Shown: positions 1-10,977 of the stretch, piece after piece
How positions within the stretch are numbered: the first letter of the stretch is position 1
Layout: every line of letters begins with the position of its first letter
Assembly (NCBI GenBank): GCA_003024785.1
Contig: PUQB01000079.1
Location: 186,001-250,000, forward strand
Length of the DNA stretch: 64,000 bases
Origin: Selaginella tamariscina
Lineage: Eukaryota > Streptophyta > Lycopodiopsida > Selaginellales > Selaginellaceae
Direction of reading: 5' to 3'
Program-made: the position numbers and the translations under genes
Notes under the pieces: generated by a model
Databases searched by the model: none
What the model was told of the DNA's origin: nothing
What the model saw: only the letters and a program-made list of their open reading frames with translations

Positions 1-332
1 CTTGCGTGTGTAAAATGAATAGTTTATGTACAATAAGTTAAAAGTTATATTAATCTATACACACATACACACACAAAAAAAATAAAATAAAATAAAATAG
101 AATAGAATAAAATAAAATTCACCTTACGATATATTATAGTTGTTAAACTTGCTTTTAACTTGAGTCTACAAGGAACGTGTAGTGCGTTCCCAAAAAGCCT
201 CTGAATGAATATGTGTCCTTAGATTAAGTTAATTATATAAATCAATTATATAAAACATATATGTCAATTTAAATAGATTAAATAATAAACATCAGGTTTA
301 CATTTTACTACATTTTAAATCATTAAATATAC

Positions 333-522
333 CTGAGCAAAGAAACTCCACCAAGTCCACAAGCATACCAATATCCATGTCGATTGCTTCCTTCTGTACA
401 TTGCGTGTGTACAGACACACACGCGCGCACGCAAAACAAGTACTTACCAGACTGCAAGGATTTAACAATCGCATTAAGGAATAGTGGCCCTGCCCTGAAA
501 AGCTCATGCAGTCGTTGATTAC
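333..522 (-). CDS. Possible two-exon fragment of an unassigned gene
   Basis: Two short minus-strand stretches look like exons. The first is 522-448, behind a TGCAG acceptor and ending at a GTAAGT donor. The second is 393-333, behind TACAG and ending at GTATAT. The intron between them is 54 bp and holds alternating purine-pyrimidine sequence. One frame of exon 1 reads NQRLHELFRAGPLFLNAIV and exon 2 reads KEAIDMDIGMLVDLVEFLCS, both helix-like. The two frames do not join cleanly across the intron, so either there is an indel or one reading is wrong. The family is not recognised. Confidence 0.3.
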
Positions 523-1343
523 CTGCATTTAATAGAAAATAATAATTAATACATTAATCTTTATATAAATGGCATTTAAATAATATACAAGTTTTTAAGT
601 CTTTTTCTTTGTCCATAGATTTTCTTTGATATTTAATTACAAATATGTCTGTAAATAGTTATAAATATCTATGAAGAGTTATTAAGTATTATTAAATTAG
701 AATAATTTTCATAACTCTTAACTTAATGCTCACTTTTCACTGGCGGATGGTTAATTGTTTTAAGCAATCAAAATTAAAAATAATTTATTTATTTTACCAT
801 GGGTTTAGTTTTTCATTTGTTAGTTATTTATAATTTATAATCTATATGATATCTACGTGGCACCTATTTGGTGCCTACATAGCTTTTTCGGTGGTAGCAA
901 ATAATTAAGTAATTTTGCTCGGTTATATGGTTACCGGGCATAATTGAATAACATGTGTATCGAGATTAATTAATTAGGTTTTATTTTTTTTTAGATTTAA
1001 AAAAAATCAATGAAAAAGGACATATAAATTAGAATTTTAAAATAGAGAACGAACATAAGATTCAACAAAATATCACTCATTTACATGTAAGAATATTATA
1101 TATATATATATGTACATACACACACATTATTTAATATACTTATTTTGCAAAAAGAACATAAGTTATTGCAGATAATATCCAGATTTTTGAATAGTCTTTT
1201 TGATATGACATAAACACAGATGTGTATGTCTTTATTTCTATAATGATGTTTCATTCATACTCAGCATGTATTAATATAAATTACGTAAGTATTGTAAGAA
1301 TGCACAGTAATATATAGATTTTTTTCACATATATAAACTAATG

Positions 1344-1378
<35 letters not shown>

Positions 1379-1542
1379 AGATTTCTTTATAAGTATAATC
1401 AATAAATAATCAAAATAAATAATTCTTATGTATAAATAAGCATACATATATATGTATGTGAGTATATAATAACTGAAAGATCTCTCTCTTTCTCTCAACA
1501 CACTCACATGTTTGTGTGCAATATATATATATATATATTGTT

Positions 1543-1581
<39 letters not shown>

Positions 1582-1862
1582 AAGAGACACTAATAAATTA
1601 TAATTAATGATTCTATATAAGAAAATAATAATGAAAAGTTGGAGTTTTAATATATTTTTTTAATTAAAAATACTAAGTAGGTGTACATTTATTATATATG
1701 TATATATAATATATATATTATATATATATTATATATATATATATATATATGTAAAAACCCTCTTTATAATAACCTTTGTTAATTTATTTTTTAATTTAAT
1801 TAATCACTCTAATGACAAAGCACAATGACAATAATAATTAATGACATGATATTATTTTAATT
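523..1862. other. AT-rich intergenic stretch with microsatellites
   Basis: No coding signal seen. It holds (TA)n at about 1344-1376, (CA)n followed by (TA)n at about 1544-1580, and a TATA-rich tract at 1695-1750. A short piece at 733-757 resembles one arm of the palindrome at 1863-1940. Positions 1-332 likewise show only AT-rich sequence. Confidence 0.7.
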
Positions 1863-1940
1863 TACCACCGGCTAAATAACCACCCGCTAGTGAAAAGTAG
1901 GCCTACTTTTCACTAGCGGGTGGTTATTTGGCTGGTGGTA
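1863..1940. repeat. 78-bp spacerless palindrome
   Basis: Two 39-bp arms meet at AGTAGG|CCTACT with no loop. The arms differ at only two positions. Its GC content is well above the surrounding sequence. It resembles the collapsed ends of a foldback or MITE element, and lies about 160 bp before the first tandem unit. Confidence 0.9.
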
Positions 1941-2060
1941 TACTTATATATAATTGTGGCTTATAGACTTCAAGGTATGTGGCTAGTTAATTTTTTTACT
2001 ATAGTTATTTTGCATCCGAATGAGCCAGGTTAGTGGGTATGTGTTAGTCTTTTCTCGGAT
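1941..2060 (+). repeat. Copy of a gene-derived segment also found at 63.37-63.51 kb
   Basis: About 115 bp match 63371-63510 in the same orientation, including the stretch TTTTGCATCCGAATGAGCC. The right copy continues into an apparent coding exon. This copy lacks eight bases that are present there and diverges after about 2060. It is therefore a truncated gene fragment abutting the tandem array. Confidence 0.7.
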
Positions 2061-2131
2061 GCGTACTTTGTTAAAGGGTCTGGGCTATCTTATTCGTGCT
2101 GGAGTCTTACAAGCAGGTACATTACTATATA

Positions 2132-2180
<49 letters not shown>

Positions 2181-2296
2181 TGAGATTTACAGTTGAGAGG
2201 TTTTTAATGGTTCATTTTATTTATTGTTGACCATTCTACCGATTAGACTTGCACAACATTTTTCTTTGAACGTCAACTTCCCATGATTGAACAAGA

Positions 2297-3173
2297 TTAA
2301 TGAATTTTGATGGGATGGGCACAGTACCACTTGGTTGCCACCCATTTTTGGCCTTCCAGCACAAGGCAACCAACATGGCTGCTCGCTTGATATGGTGTAC
2401 CATCTGGATGAGTGAGCCAAAATAGTAGCAAATTCCCCTATCTGGGTTGATAGAGACAACTTCTTTCGCTGCAACTTTTGAGCAACTAGCATTACTTCCG
2501 CGAGGGAAGATCGTCTCACCTCCATGTTTCACATTGCTCCTGGGTGTCATGCATAACCTCAAGCAAAACATTACCATAAAAATGTCACTTACAAGTACAT
2601 CAAAGCCATGAGAACTCTTTGACCTCCATTTACTTGTCTAGAATTAAGCAAATCAGCTGAGAAGTGGTCTTCATGTGTATCGAACAGTTGTTGCTATTTG
2701 TATTGTAGCACATGGAGGTGCTTGCCATTTTCTATAAGAAAAAAAAACAATAGTAAAGTCTTAGTACCTTTTGGAATATTTGTTAGCCGTGAGAGCCAGT
2801 ATAAAATGCTATTATGACTGATATTTAAAAAACATCCTGAATTGGTCATTGACCTATGTTAATAATGAATCAAATGGCACAATCAAACAACAAAGTAATC
2901 AAACTTGCTCCTCCTTTGCTTGCCAGTCGATACATCTACCACCAGTGCACGTGTCAGATGAGGTGTTGCCAAGTCGATCAAATGCTCGCACTCGGTAATT
3001 GTTTGAGAATAAATACCAAACACTGAACCACACAGCAAATCAGAATTATTTATCAGAAAATTTTGAATCAAATGTATCTTAGGGTTATTATGGGAGATTA
3101 TCAATGCATTATCACCATGCATCACTACAAGAAACTGAAACACAATAATGAATAAAAATACGAATGACGTCAT
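2297..3173 (-). pseudogene. Prolyl 4-hydroxylase-like gene, unit 1
   Basis: Prolyl 4-hydroxylases are 2-oxoglutarate/Fe(II) oxygenases of the ER or Golgi that hydroxylate proline, for example in cell-wall proteins. From the ATG at 3173 there is a hydrophobic signal-anchor (TSFVFLFIIVFQFLVV), then ITECEHLIDLATPHLTRALV, matching the family's N-terminal catalytic region. Later exons give ENGKHLHVLQYK, then HED (the probable H-x-D iron ligand), GGQRVLMALMYL and GGETIFPRG. The last exon normally carries the second iron histidine in SSHAGCPVLEG; that part is degenerate here, but KWVATKW can still be read. The exon following STGKQRRSK, expected to encode a serine-rich linker, is not evident. Frames break between exons. 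It points away from the reductase gene. Confidence 0.72.
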
Positions 3174-3712
3174 GTGCAAACAAGCTCTTTAAAAATCCAA
3201 ATTGGCTATTAAGATCTACCTAGGGAAATTATTATTGATGTGATGAGAAGGTGGTTCCCATACTCTTGGCATGCTGACCTTCAACAACATGCTAAGAAGG
3301 TGTTTCACATATTTGACCAATAGTTGGTTTTATTAAGGCTCAGTGTATTAACATCCCGTTAAATAGTTTGCCCTTTTGCAAGTGTGATTGCGTTTTCAGT
3401 GAGAACGTTGGATACAAATATAGGCTATATATATGTTACAGGTGCCAACTACGAGCTTACGAGCAAGTTTGTTATTATGTTTGGCTGTTGGACGATGAGA
3501 GCGGAGCAAGCTCAACAGCTAGACTAGTTCGGGGCCTATGAGGTGACGATCTCCTCATACTTTGGATTATGGACGACTCCATTCTAAAGTCTCTGGGCTA
3601 ACTAACTGTGAGTTCACCAGGGTCATGCTACTGGATTAAAGAAACAAAAACAAAACTTACATTAAAACAGGGTATTGAATTTGACTGGCAAATGAATATA
3701 AGGCATTTTTAT

Positions 3713-4229
3713 ATGGCGGATACTTGCAAGGAACAGGTTGTGTGTGTTACTGGGGGCATCGGGGTTTCCTGGCTGGTGAAAAGGCTGCTAGAAGGTGGCT
3801 ATTTCATGCATGGTCCAGGTTCGCCATTCAACTTGTTTTATTGTAGTGAATTAATCGAAATTCATTGCAGATGATCCAATAAAAATTCACACCTATGGGA
3901 GCTTCCCGTGCCAAGGAACGATTGCAGCTGTTCAAGGTTGATCTCCTTACTGAAGGTGTTTTCGGCAATGGTGTCTTCCAACGCTACAAACGCTGTGAAG
4001 TTTACAACGGAAAATCCACAGGTTGATTTATGTGTGGTTACTTGACGCGTGATCCCAATGTGCTTTCCTTCTACAGGTAGAGATTGTTGATACGGTTGTA
4101 CTTGGGACATTGAACGTTCTGAAAGCCTGCAAGAAATCAATGATGTTGTATGCACATCGTCTACTGCGACGGCCCGATGAATCTATCTGAGCTCAGAAGA
4201 ACTGTGTCGTAAAAATAAGGTTATTGCAT
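3713..4229 (+). pseudogene. CCR/DFR-like NAD(P)-dependent reductase fragment, unit 1
   Basis: The ATG at 3713 gives MADTCKEQVVCVTGG, then SWLVKRLLEGGYF, the Rossmann-fold start of extended short-chain reductases. Further on come [20 protein letters not shown], then after a break GTLNVLKACKKS and VCTSSTATA. These match cinnamoyl-CoA reductase and dihydroflavonol reductase proteins of phenylpropanoid metabolism. The full dinucleotide motif TGxxGxxG is incomplete here, and frames shift more than once. The C-terminal half of the family, including the Tyr-x-x-x-Lys site, is not visible. It is probably a pseudogene. Confidence 0.68.
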
Positions 4230-4394
4230 CAATTGAGATGCCTCAATTACAACATGTGAGGACGATTGGGGTCCAGTTATGAAGTTCATGCACGATTGCC
4301 GGATTTGTTTGTGTGTAAGGTTGTCTTACATAGCCAATATTAGATTTTCAACTGAAATATTTCAAATGGCATGATAAGTTCGATTTACTCAAGC

Positions 4395-4735
4395 TTCCCT
4401 ATAACAATGTGACAAAGAAATATGTTCCATGGGAGAAAGTGCGCATTCCAGACGGGTAGAGTTTTTTCCAGGCGTTTGGTGGGACAACCGTGAATTTAAG
4501 AGACAAATGAGGCTTTGTCACTGAATTCAGCTACGCATTTGCAAGCCAAGGTTCGAATTCTAGAGTTTCCTCCAAGGCACAAGGCGTTCAGAGCTTGTTA
4601 TAAGAGCAACAACAACAACCAGGTAGAGCAAACACTCAAGAGATTGTCTAGGACTTGGTTGGTGCCATAGAAGAATGCACCAAAATGTGCAACAGGCATT
4701 GTTATTGCAGCAGGCTTGCACAGCACCTATGTGGC
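4395..4735 (+). pseudogene. Unassigned coding-like stretch, unit 1
   Basis: Readable pieces include LPYNNVTKKYVPWEKVRIPDG, and further on, in unit 3, a longer frame with TFSILDKTNEALSL and AKVRILEFPPRHKAFRAC. This copy has lost about 70 bp in the middle compared with units 2 and 3. The family is not recognised. Conservation of the same peptides in all three units suggests it was once coding. Confidence 0.35.
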
Positions 4736-4797
4736 TAGCTTTTTAATCAGGATGTATAGCACATGTAGCAGCATGCCACTGGCACAACATCACAATG

Positions 4798-5009
4798 CCA
4801 TGGAACAACATCATGCAAGTTTATGTGGAGAGTGAAGATGCTCTGGTTGTTTTGGATCTATATATGAAAATCTGTAAGCCCGATGTTGTGACTTTCATTG
4901 TCGTTTTGAAAGCATGCGCAAAAGTTTGTGGATTCTATGTTGGACAATGTATTCATGCAGAGGTTTGTGTCATTGGATTTGAACAAAGTGGTCAGGTTCC
5001 AGTTTATTG
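4798..5009 (+). pseudogene. Isolated PPR repeat fragment, unit 1
   Basis: The peptide reads WNNIMQVYVESEDALVVLDLY, then KPDVVTFIVVLKACAKV and GQCIHAEV. This spacing is that of consecutive PPR helices in PLS-class organelle RNA-binding proteins (a W-N start, then KPDxVTF, LKACA and IHA). Only about two motifs are present, with no targeting peptide and no E or DYW tail. It is a fossil fragment carried along in the unit, and in units 2 and 3 it is further disrupted. Confidence 0.65.
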
Positions 5010-5010
5010 A

Positions 5011-5294
5011 ATTATCATATTTACATATATATCCTTGAAAGTTTTATATTTACATATATACCCTTCTAAAAATTATAAATTTATATATATACCTTTAAAA
5101 TATTATTTTAATTTTAAAATAACAATAATAATTAAAAATATATTTTTAATTCATAATATATTGCAAATGAAATTATTAAGTGTTAAATGTCAAAAAATTA
5201 TCATAATAAAAATGAAATATTTTTAAAAAATAATTATATTATATTGTATCAACCTAGTTAAGTTATAATTATTAAATTAAATAATGTTAACTGA
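5011..5294. mobile_element. AT-rich MITE-like insertion present only in unit 1
   Basis: Units 2 and 3 run straight from GTTTATTGA into TTACATTTTTAACC. Unit 1 has 284 extra bases here, apparently flanked by TGA. The insert begins ATTATCATATTTACATATAT and has internal repeats of the same type. Related sequence occurs near 52595-52905 and 53184-53270. No coding capacity is seen. The insertion must postdate the unit duplication, unless it was precisely excised from the others. Confidence 0.7.
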
Positions 5295-5331
5295 TTACAT
5301 TTTTAACCTCACATAATCTTCATGTCGACAA

Positions 5332-7304
5332 CTAAAATAACCATCGCTTGACTCGCGGCTTTCCCGTTATGAAGGAGTGACTGAGAAACATTTTTGCAGA
5401 TGTTCAACGGGAGTGAGCCTTGAGCTCTTTGATGAACGCTTGTGCTTTAAGAACAAAGCCTTGCCTTCACTTGATTTTCAAGTAAGACCCCAAGTTGATG
5501 CAGATCCGAACTCACGGTGTATTGATCATTTTTCAACGTGGTGGTCGTCCAATCTCTCAGAAACATTTTACCAGGCTTAAATGACGCCTCATGAACCATT
5601 TCCAGATTGAGCAGAATATAGTTTTGTTTGACCGCAATGTCGAAGATGACATTCTCCAAACGAATGTCCATATGAACAAGGCCTGAAAGTAGTGAATGAG
5701 CCAACAAAAAATATATCACGATCAGTTTACCTTCAGAATATAGACAATCCATCGCCTGTAAGAGATTATCTACAAGCATTTTAAAGTCCGCTTCTGTATG
5801 CACCATGGCAGGGCTTCCCAGTGGATGAACCACTGTTTTCTTCTCTCTATTGTTACCAGTTGTGGCCCTTGACAGCATCGAATGAGATATGGAGAAGTGC
5901 AGCTATATGCACGCTCTATGGACTCAAAAGAGACCTGAAGCAAATAAACAAACAAAAAAATGAGAAGGAAGAGAAAGGAGGACTAACTTACTTGAAACTT
6001 CTTGCCGTAACCAACCCAATCCTTGATGGTTTTGTGACAGCCATCACAGTCCAGGAAAATGACAGACTTGGTCGACGTCCTGGAAATGCTTCGGAACAAG
6101 GGGAGCATCCGGATTCTGGTGTTAAGTGCACGCTGCATCCCTAGGTACACCATGTAGATTCGCAGGTGAAGCAGGACGAGTTCAACTCTATCTGAGACAT
6201 GTGATATTATGTAATACCTCGTCAACTCGTGAAACTCCTGTGAAAAAACCACAAAGTTAATCATCCTACATCCATTGAAACATACATACCATTTTGACTC
6301 AATCGGTCATGAACAATTGCCATTTCAGACCAGCCATCGCAAAGTTCAGCAGAAACTTTACAGTCCCATAGAGCCACGAAGGAAGCCTTTGTTTCTTGTC
6401 CTGTAACTCCTGAACTGCCACTTGGAACATAGAGTCCTCGGGCTTGAACTTGACAACCCAGAAGTAATGCCTTTCAACTGAAGGCCCATGTTGATCATTT
6501 GCATTTTTTTAACTCGAACTGGTAGAGGTGGTGCTTTCACACCTATCCATCTACATGTCCACAGCCAGCTGTAATTCATGCGGGGCTGGTCCCATATATG
6601 CTCAAGGATGTTGTAGAGCATCAAGTTTGCACTCGAAACAAATTGTTCACCTCGGCCCTTGGGCGGATGTTTGTCAATATAAGCGCTTATGAGTCCTGCT
6701 AGTTTACTATTGCTGATGAAGAAAACACTTTCAACGTCGGCGGGTATACCTTGTGGGATCTCAAGTACGGGGACTTTGCCTCTCAGAGCGGAGAAGTCTT
6801 TGAGAAATGAGTTGAGCTGAGCTGGAGTATCTTCCCCAGTGACAATGTAAGGCTCACAGCTAGAGAGCAGCACAACAATTTCTTGTTTCGAATCAGAACG
6901 AGCTGCAAACCACACAATCAGGAAACAAGCAACAGTGAATGAAAGCTTACCAACACCGAAGAGACATTTGAGTGTCTTAGTAACAACATCGTTGAAAATA
7001 CCCCTCAAGTTTTCCTCAGGCACGAAGGTGAGTTTTGCAGTGAGTTTCGCGCGCTCAAATTCATCCGGCACAAACTTGGGCAACCTCGCCAGCATTGACG
7101 ACGAAAACCAAACAACGCTGTCTGTGGAAAAATCAAATCCTCTTCAGTCAGCGTCGTGCCATTAGACAGCTTGAGGTTGCCTTTAAGCCCTGCGTTTTGC
7201 AATGTTGACAATATACTAGCTACACGCTTGCCTTCCTCGGGAACAGAAACCTTTATCGTCGGATTCCCATCCTCGTCTAGAATCTCCATCCTTGTCGTCG
7301 CCAT
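5332..7304 (-). pseudogene. Kinase-like gene A, unit 1
   Basis: The ATG at 7304 opens MATTRMEILDEDGNPTIKVS, followed by VPEEGKRVASILSTLQNA, a small N-terminal domain shared with gene B. A middle region has SDSKQEIVVLLSSCEPY and VPVLEIP. The C-terminal half is protein-kinase-like: HPLGSPAMVHTE, then LVHMDIRLENVIFDI (the catalytic-loop H-x-D-x-R-x-x-N), ILLNLEM in the place of the DFG segment, and SSDLHQLGVLL like the helix F start. It ends in a basic tail, TGKPRVKRWLF. Introns are about 48 bp (6903-6950, 5683-5730). Header plus DLE-type kinase resembles Crinkler-type proteins (from memory, unconfirmed). The frame is broken several times. Confidence 0.6.
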
Positions 7305-7327
7305 GGTTAGGGTTAGGGTTAGGGCAT
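7305..7327. promoter_or_regulatory. 23-bp bidirectional spacer of three TTAGGG repeats, unit 1
   Basis: This is the whole gap between the gene A start codon (ending at 7304) and the gene B start codon (7328). It reads (GGTTAG)3 followed by GGCAT and contains ACCCTAA on the minus strand, like plant telo-box promoter elements. Any 5' leader of either gene must overlap the other gene's coding sequence. Confidence 0.6.
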
Positions 7328-9491
7328 ATGGAATGGAGGAGGCTATGCATCAAGGACGTGGAGGGATTGGAGGTACTGTTCGTTCGCGTGCCTCCTGGGG
7401 GAAGCCCGTGAGCAGCCTTTATGTAGTGCTTACTAGTGGCGGGCATGACGGAACTCTTCAGTTGGCGGATGAAGGCGTTACACTCACCCAAGGGGACAGG
7501 ATTTTTGCTAAGGACAGGATCATCTTTGTGCCCTCGGCTGTCAATCGGCAGCTCAAGCGCATCGCTCCGGATGCTCGAAACAAGGCAGCGATCAGGCTCA
7601 AGCTGCTCCATCTCCCCAAACACGCACAGGGATGGATTCTTGACGATGACGACGAGGTTGTGTTGCGCTCCCTGGCTTGTCATGGTGAGTTTTGTTCATA
7701 GATATACTTTGCTTGCCTTGGTTCCGAGATTTGTTCATAGATATACTTTGCTTGTCTTGTTTGTTCATATGTACCGCTTTGTTTTAGATCGTTGCGACTC
7801 CAAGGCCGAAATCACCAGCTTAGTGTCCAGCTGCCATTCATACAAGGTGACGGGATCGAACGTAGTCGAAAGCCTCACAGCCTATCTCAACAATTTCACG
7901 TTGCTGAAAGCCAAGGTTCCCGTGCTCGAGATCCCATCTCAAGCATTGGCGAAAGTCCGAGCTTCGTTCTTTCTAAGCAACAGCAAGCTGGCCGGGCTCA
8001 TCAGCACCTTCTTGGACACTTGTTGGCCTCGTCCTCGGCTGAGTGGCCAAATGTCTGATTTTTTCCGCCGTTCCATCTCTGGAACATACTGGACCTTATC
8101 TCAAAGGAAGCTCCTCAAGATAGCCAGCTTTCGACTACACTGTCCACAGTTAACAGCAACAGCTTCACTTCTTCGACTGAAGAACAAGAAGAAGTAGCAG
8201 AAGGAATTGGAGTGTCAACGGAGCTATTGGGAGCGACATGCAGCTTCTTGGAAATCAAAATCCAACTTTGATGCTACTGTCAAAGAGCTGCACAAGAAGA
8301 AGGATGAGCCACTTCCGGCGTTTGTCTATGGTGTTGTCAAGTTTTTGCTATGCTTTGCAGTAGCATGATCCAAGTTTCAAGTGTTCATCAGGGACACCGT
8401 GAAAATGGTGCGTTTGTTTTCAAGTAATTGCTTGCTAGTATTAATGTTTTCTCTGTAACAGGAACTCCGCAGTGTCACACGCTTCTACATGATGGGCAAA
8501 CCTGTTTGATAGGGCTGAATTGCTGTTAGTTCACTTGAAGCTTTATTTTCTGCTTCTTGGCATGCAGCACGCCTTACCTACGAGTCCAACGATATGTAGT
8601 ATATTACCACTCACAACGTTGATTTATTCCAGATTTCCAGGCCTCTACCCCTATTCGCTCTTTGCAGAGAGGCAACTCCTTCATCTATTTGAGCTCCAGT
8701 AGCTGTAAGAAGACCATTCGCAATTGGTCGTCTATCAACAAAAGTTCCACTTTCTCGTTAGCTTCAAAGATATTCAACGAGCTTACTTGGAATGCAGTCC
8801 CCATATTTGATACGCGCAATCCGTCCCCCATGTCTGGAGAATGAAGTGTATAGTTTGTGTTGGGCCTCTGGGAGGCCCCGTGGTTGTGCAGTCCGAAAAC
8901 GAAGTTCAAAAGCTCGCTTCCGATTTATTATCTGCATAGATGTTCTACACGGTCGAGGTATTACAAAAGCTGGTTTTCTTTTCATGAAAAATTGTGCTGC
9001 TGCTTTCTTCAGGTTTGGTTCATTCGAGACATTCGCATGGACAACGTGATATGTGACTATTCATCAACCTTGGATTTTATATTGATTGACCTCGAACTGG
9101 TTGCAGAGCCAGGTGATGTTGAAGAATTGTTTCTAAACGGCTGGACAGAAACTACTACTACGCCAGAGAAATGTTACACCTTCACATAGACCTTCATCAG
9201 CTTGGGCTGCTGTTGGAGGGAACATCAGTTGCCCTGTCTCCCCTGGCTCGGGAATTATAAGCCAACTGAAGTCTCATGGGCAACAGTAAGTTCACTGTTT
9301 TTGTTTTATAAATATTTATTCATTTATTTATTTATTTATTTTGATTCTACAGTGTTTCTGCAAGGACTATGCAACAACACGAGTGGCTTGTGGCCGGAGA
9401 TACAAAGAGAAAGAGGAAACGATTGGGAGCTGAATCAGTCGAGCAGAAGGTATGTACGAGTGAATCCTCCTCATCTCTGAGAGTTTTGTGA
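7328..9491 (+). pseudogene. Kinase-like gene B, unit 1 (paralogue of gene A)
   Basis: The ATG at 7328 gives MEWRRLCIKDVEGLEVLFVR, then VPPGGKPVSSLYVVL and GTLQLADEGVTLTQGD, aligning with the gene A header. A 103-bp intron (7685-7787, with an internal near-duplicate of about 39 bp) precedes DSKAEITSLVSSC and KVPVLEIPSQA. The kinase part shows GPLGGPVVVQSENEVQKLAS, then DIRMDNVICDY behind the catalytic histidine, FILIDLELV and SDLHQLGLLLEG. A 67-bp intron (9286-9352) precedes MQQHEWLVAGD, like the end of a kinase C-lobe, and a basic KRKRKR stretch that could be a nuclear signal. A P-loop is not obvious. Frames are interrupted in several places. Substrate and role are unknown. Confidence 0.62.
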
Positions 9492-9715
9492 TTGAGCCGC
9501 ATGATATGTTCTGCGCCCGAGTCCCCGCTCTATCGAGCATGACTGAACTGGCAAGTTGCTCCCGCTGACAATCTTCCAGCCAAATTCCAATCCGAGTAGA
9601 AGTTTGAGACTTTATCTTCCACTGTGCGACTTGTGCTTTGGCTGTGCAATGCAATTGCAATGTCTTCTTTCTGGCTGTGATCGATCAAATCAGGGAGCCA
9701 GCTTTCAGTTAACCA

Positions 9716-9832
9716 ATGGCGTTGCAAGGACCAACAACCGACTCCAAAAATTGGAAGGTAATTAATGAAACTTTGTTTACGGGTGATTGTGACATTCTGA
9801 GTGACAGTCTATTAAATGTGTTCAAATGCTAA
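9716..9832 (+). CDS. Conserved 38-codon ORF, unit 1
   Basis: The ATG gives MALQGPTTDSKNWKVINETL, then DCDILSDS. The same reading is kept in units 2 and 3 with few changes. It may be a first exon: NWK is followed directly by GTAATT, a possible donor. Function is unknown. The 224 bp between gene B and this ORF show no clear reading. Confidence 0.35.
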   Translation: MALQGPTTDSKNWKVINETLFTGDCDILSDSLLNVFKC

Positions 9833-10104
9833 AAGAATTAGTTTCATAGTTCCATGGGTGATGAAGTTGATATTCGCCGCCTTAACCAGGCTAAATATAT
9901 AGGAAGTTAGCTCTCCTGCGTAGCTAGGTTTGCGTCTTGTTGAAGAACCATTGCATTTTCGTGATATGCCCGTTGGAGTCTTACAAGCAGGTACATTACT
10001 ATATACCTATATCTTTAAGGGTTCATTTTATTTATTTATTTATTTGTTGACCATTCTACCACAACATTTTTCTTTAAACGTCAACTTCCCAAGATTGAAC
10101 AAGA

Positions 10105-10977
10105 TTAATAAATTTTGATGGGATGGGCACGGTACCACTTGGTTGCTGGCCTTCCAGCACAGGGCAACCAGCATGGCTGCTCACTTGATCCGGTGTACCA
10201 TATGGACGAGTGAGCAAGAAGAGTAGCAAATTCCCCTGTCTCGGTCTAATAGAGACAACTTCTTCCGCTGCAACTTCTGAGCAACTAGCATTACTTCCGC
10301 GAGGGAAGATCGTCTCACCTCCACGTTTCACATTGCTCTTGGGTGTCATGCACAACCTCAAGCAAAACATTACCATCAAAATGTCACTTACAAGTACATC
10401 AAAGCCGTGAGAACTCTTTGACCTCCATTTACTCGTCCAGAATTAAGCAAATCAGTTGAGAAGTGGTCTTCATGTGTATCGAACAGTTGTTGCTTTTGTA
10501 TTGTAGCACATGGAGGTGCTTGCCATTTTCTATAAGAAAAAAAACAATAGTAGAGTCTTAGTACCTTTTGGAATATTTGTTAACCATGAGAGCCGGTATA
10601 AAATGCTGTCATGACTGATATTTAAAAAACATCCTAAATTGGTCATTGACCTATGTTAATAATGAATCAAATGGCACAGTCAAACAACAAAATAATCAAA
10701 CTTGCTCCTCCTTTGCTTGCCAGTCGATACATCTACCACCAGTGCACGTGTCAGATGAGGCGTTGCCAAGTCAATCAAATGCTCACACTCGATAATTGTC
10801 TGAGAATAAACACCAAACTGAACACACAGCAAATCAGAATTATTTATCAGAAATTTTGAATCAAATGTATCTTGGGTTATTATGGGAGATTATCAATGCA
10901 TTATCACCATGCGTCACTACAAGAAACTGAAAACACTCCAAAAGACACATAATGAATAAAAATACGAATGACATCAT
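10105..10977 (-). pseudogene. Prolyl 4-hydroxylase-like gene, unit 2
   Basis: This copy keeps a long C-terminal frame with GGETIFPRGSNASC, VVSIRPRQGNLLLF and SSHAGCPVLEGQ. The last carries the expected second iron-binding histidine, which unit 1 has lost. The stop is at 10105. The N-terminal exon (from 10977) is in several frames, and its signal-anchor is interrupted. The H-E-D segment and the GGQR motif are present around 10430-10480. Best single source for the C-terminal half of the ancestral enzyme. Confidence 0.72.

Larger units (their letters stand above)
2101..9974 (+). repeat. Tandem unit 1 of about 7.9 kb
   Basis: The direct repeat starts at GGAGTCTTACAAGCAGG, which recurs at 9975 and 17589. 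Gene order is the same in all three units, and identity is high along their whole length. Unit 1 is the longest because it carries an extra 284-bp insertion (5011-5294) and a longer (TA)n tract near 2135-2176. Confidence 0.93.

Noticed and set aside
7305-7327. TTAGGG repeats as a telomere or chromosome end
   Set aside because: Only three repeats are present, repeated in each unit between coding sequences. Plant telomeres usually use TTTAGGG and are much longer.
9367-9727. Minus-strand frames ending each kinase B gene, conserved in three units
   Set aside because: Most of the stretch is antisense to the kinase B tail. The rest changes frame and length from unit to unit, so conservation reflects duplication only.
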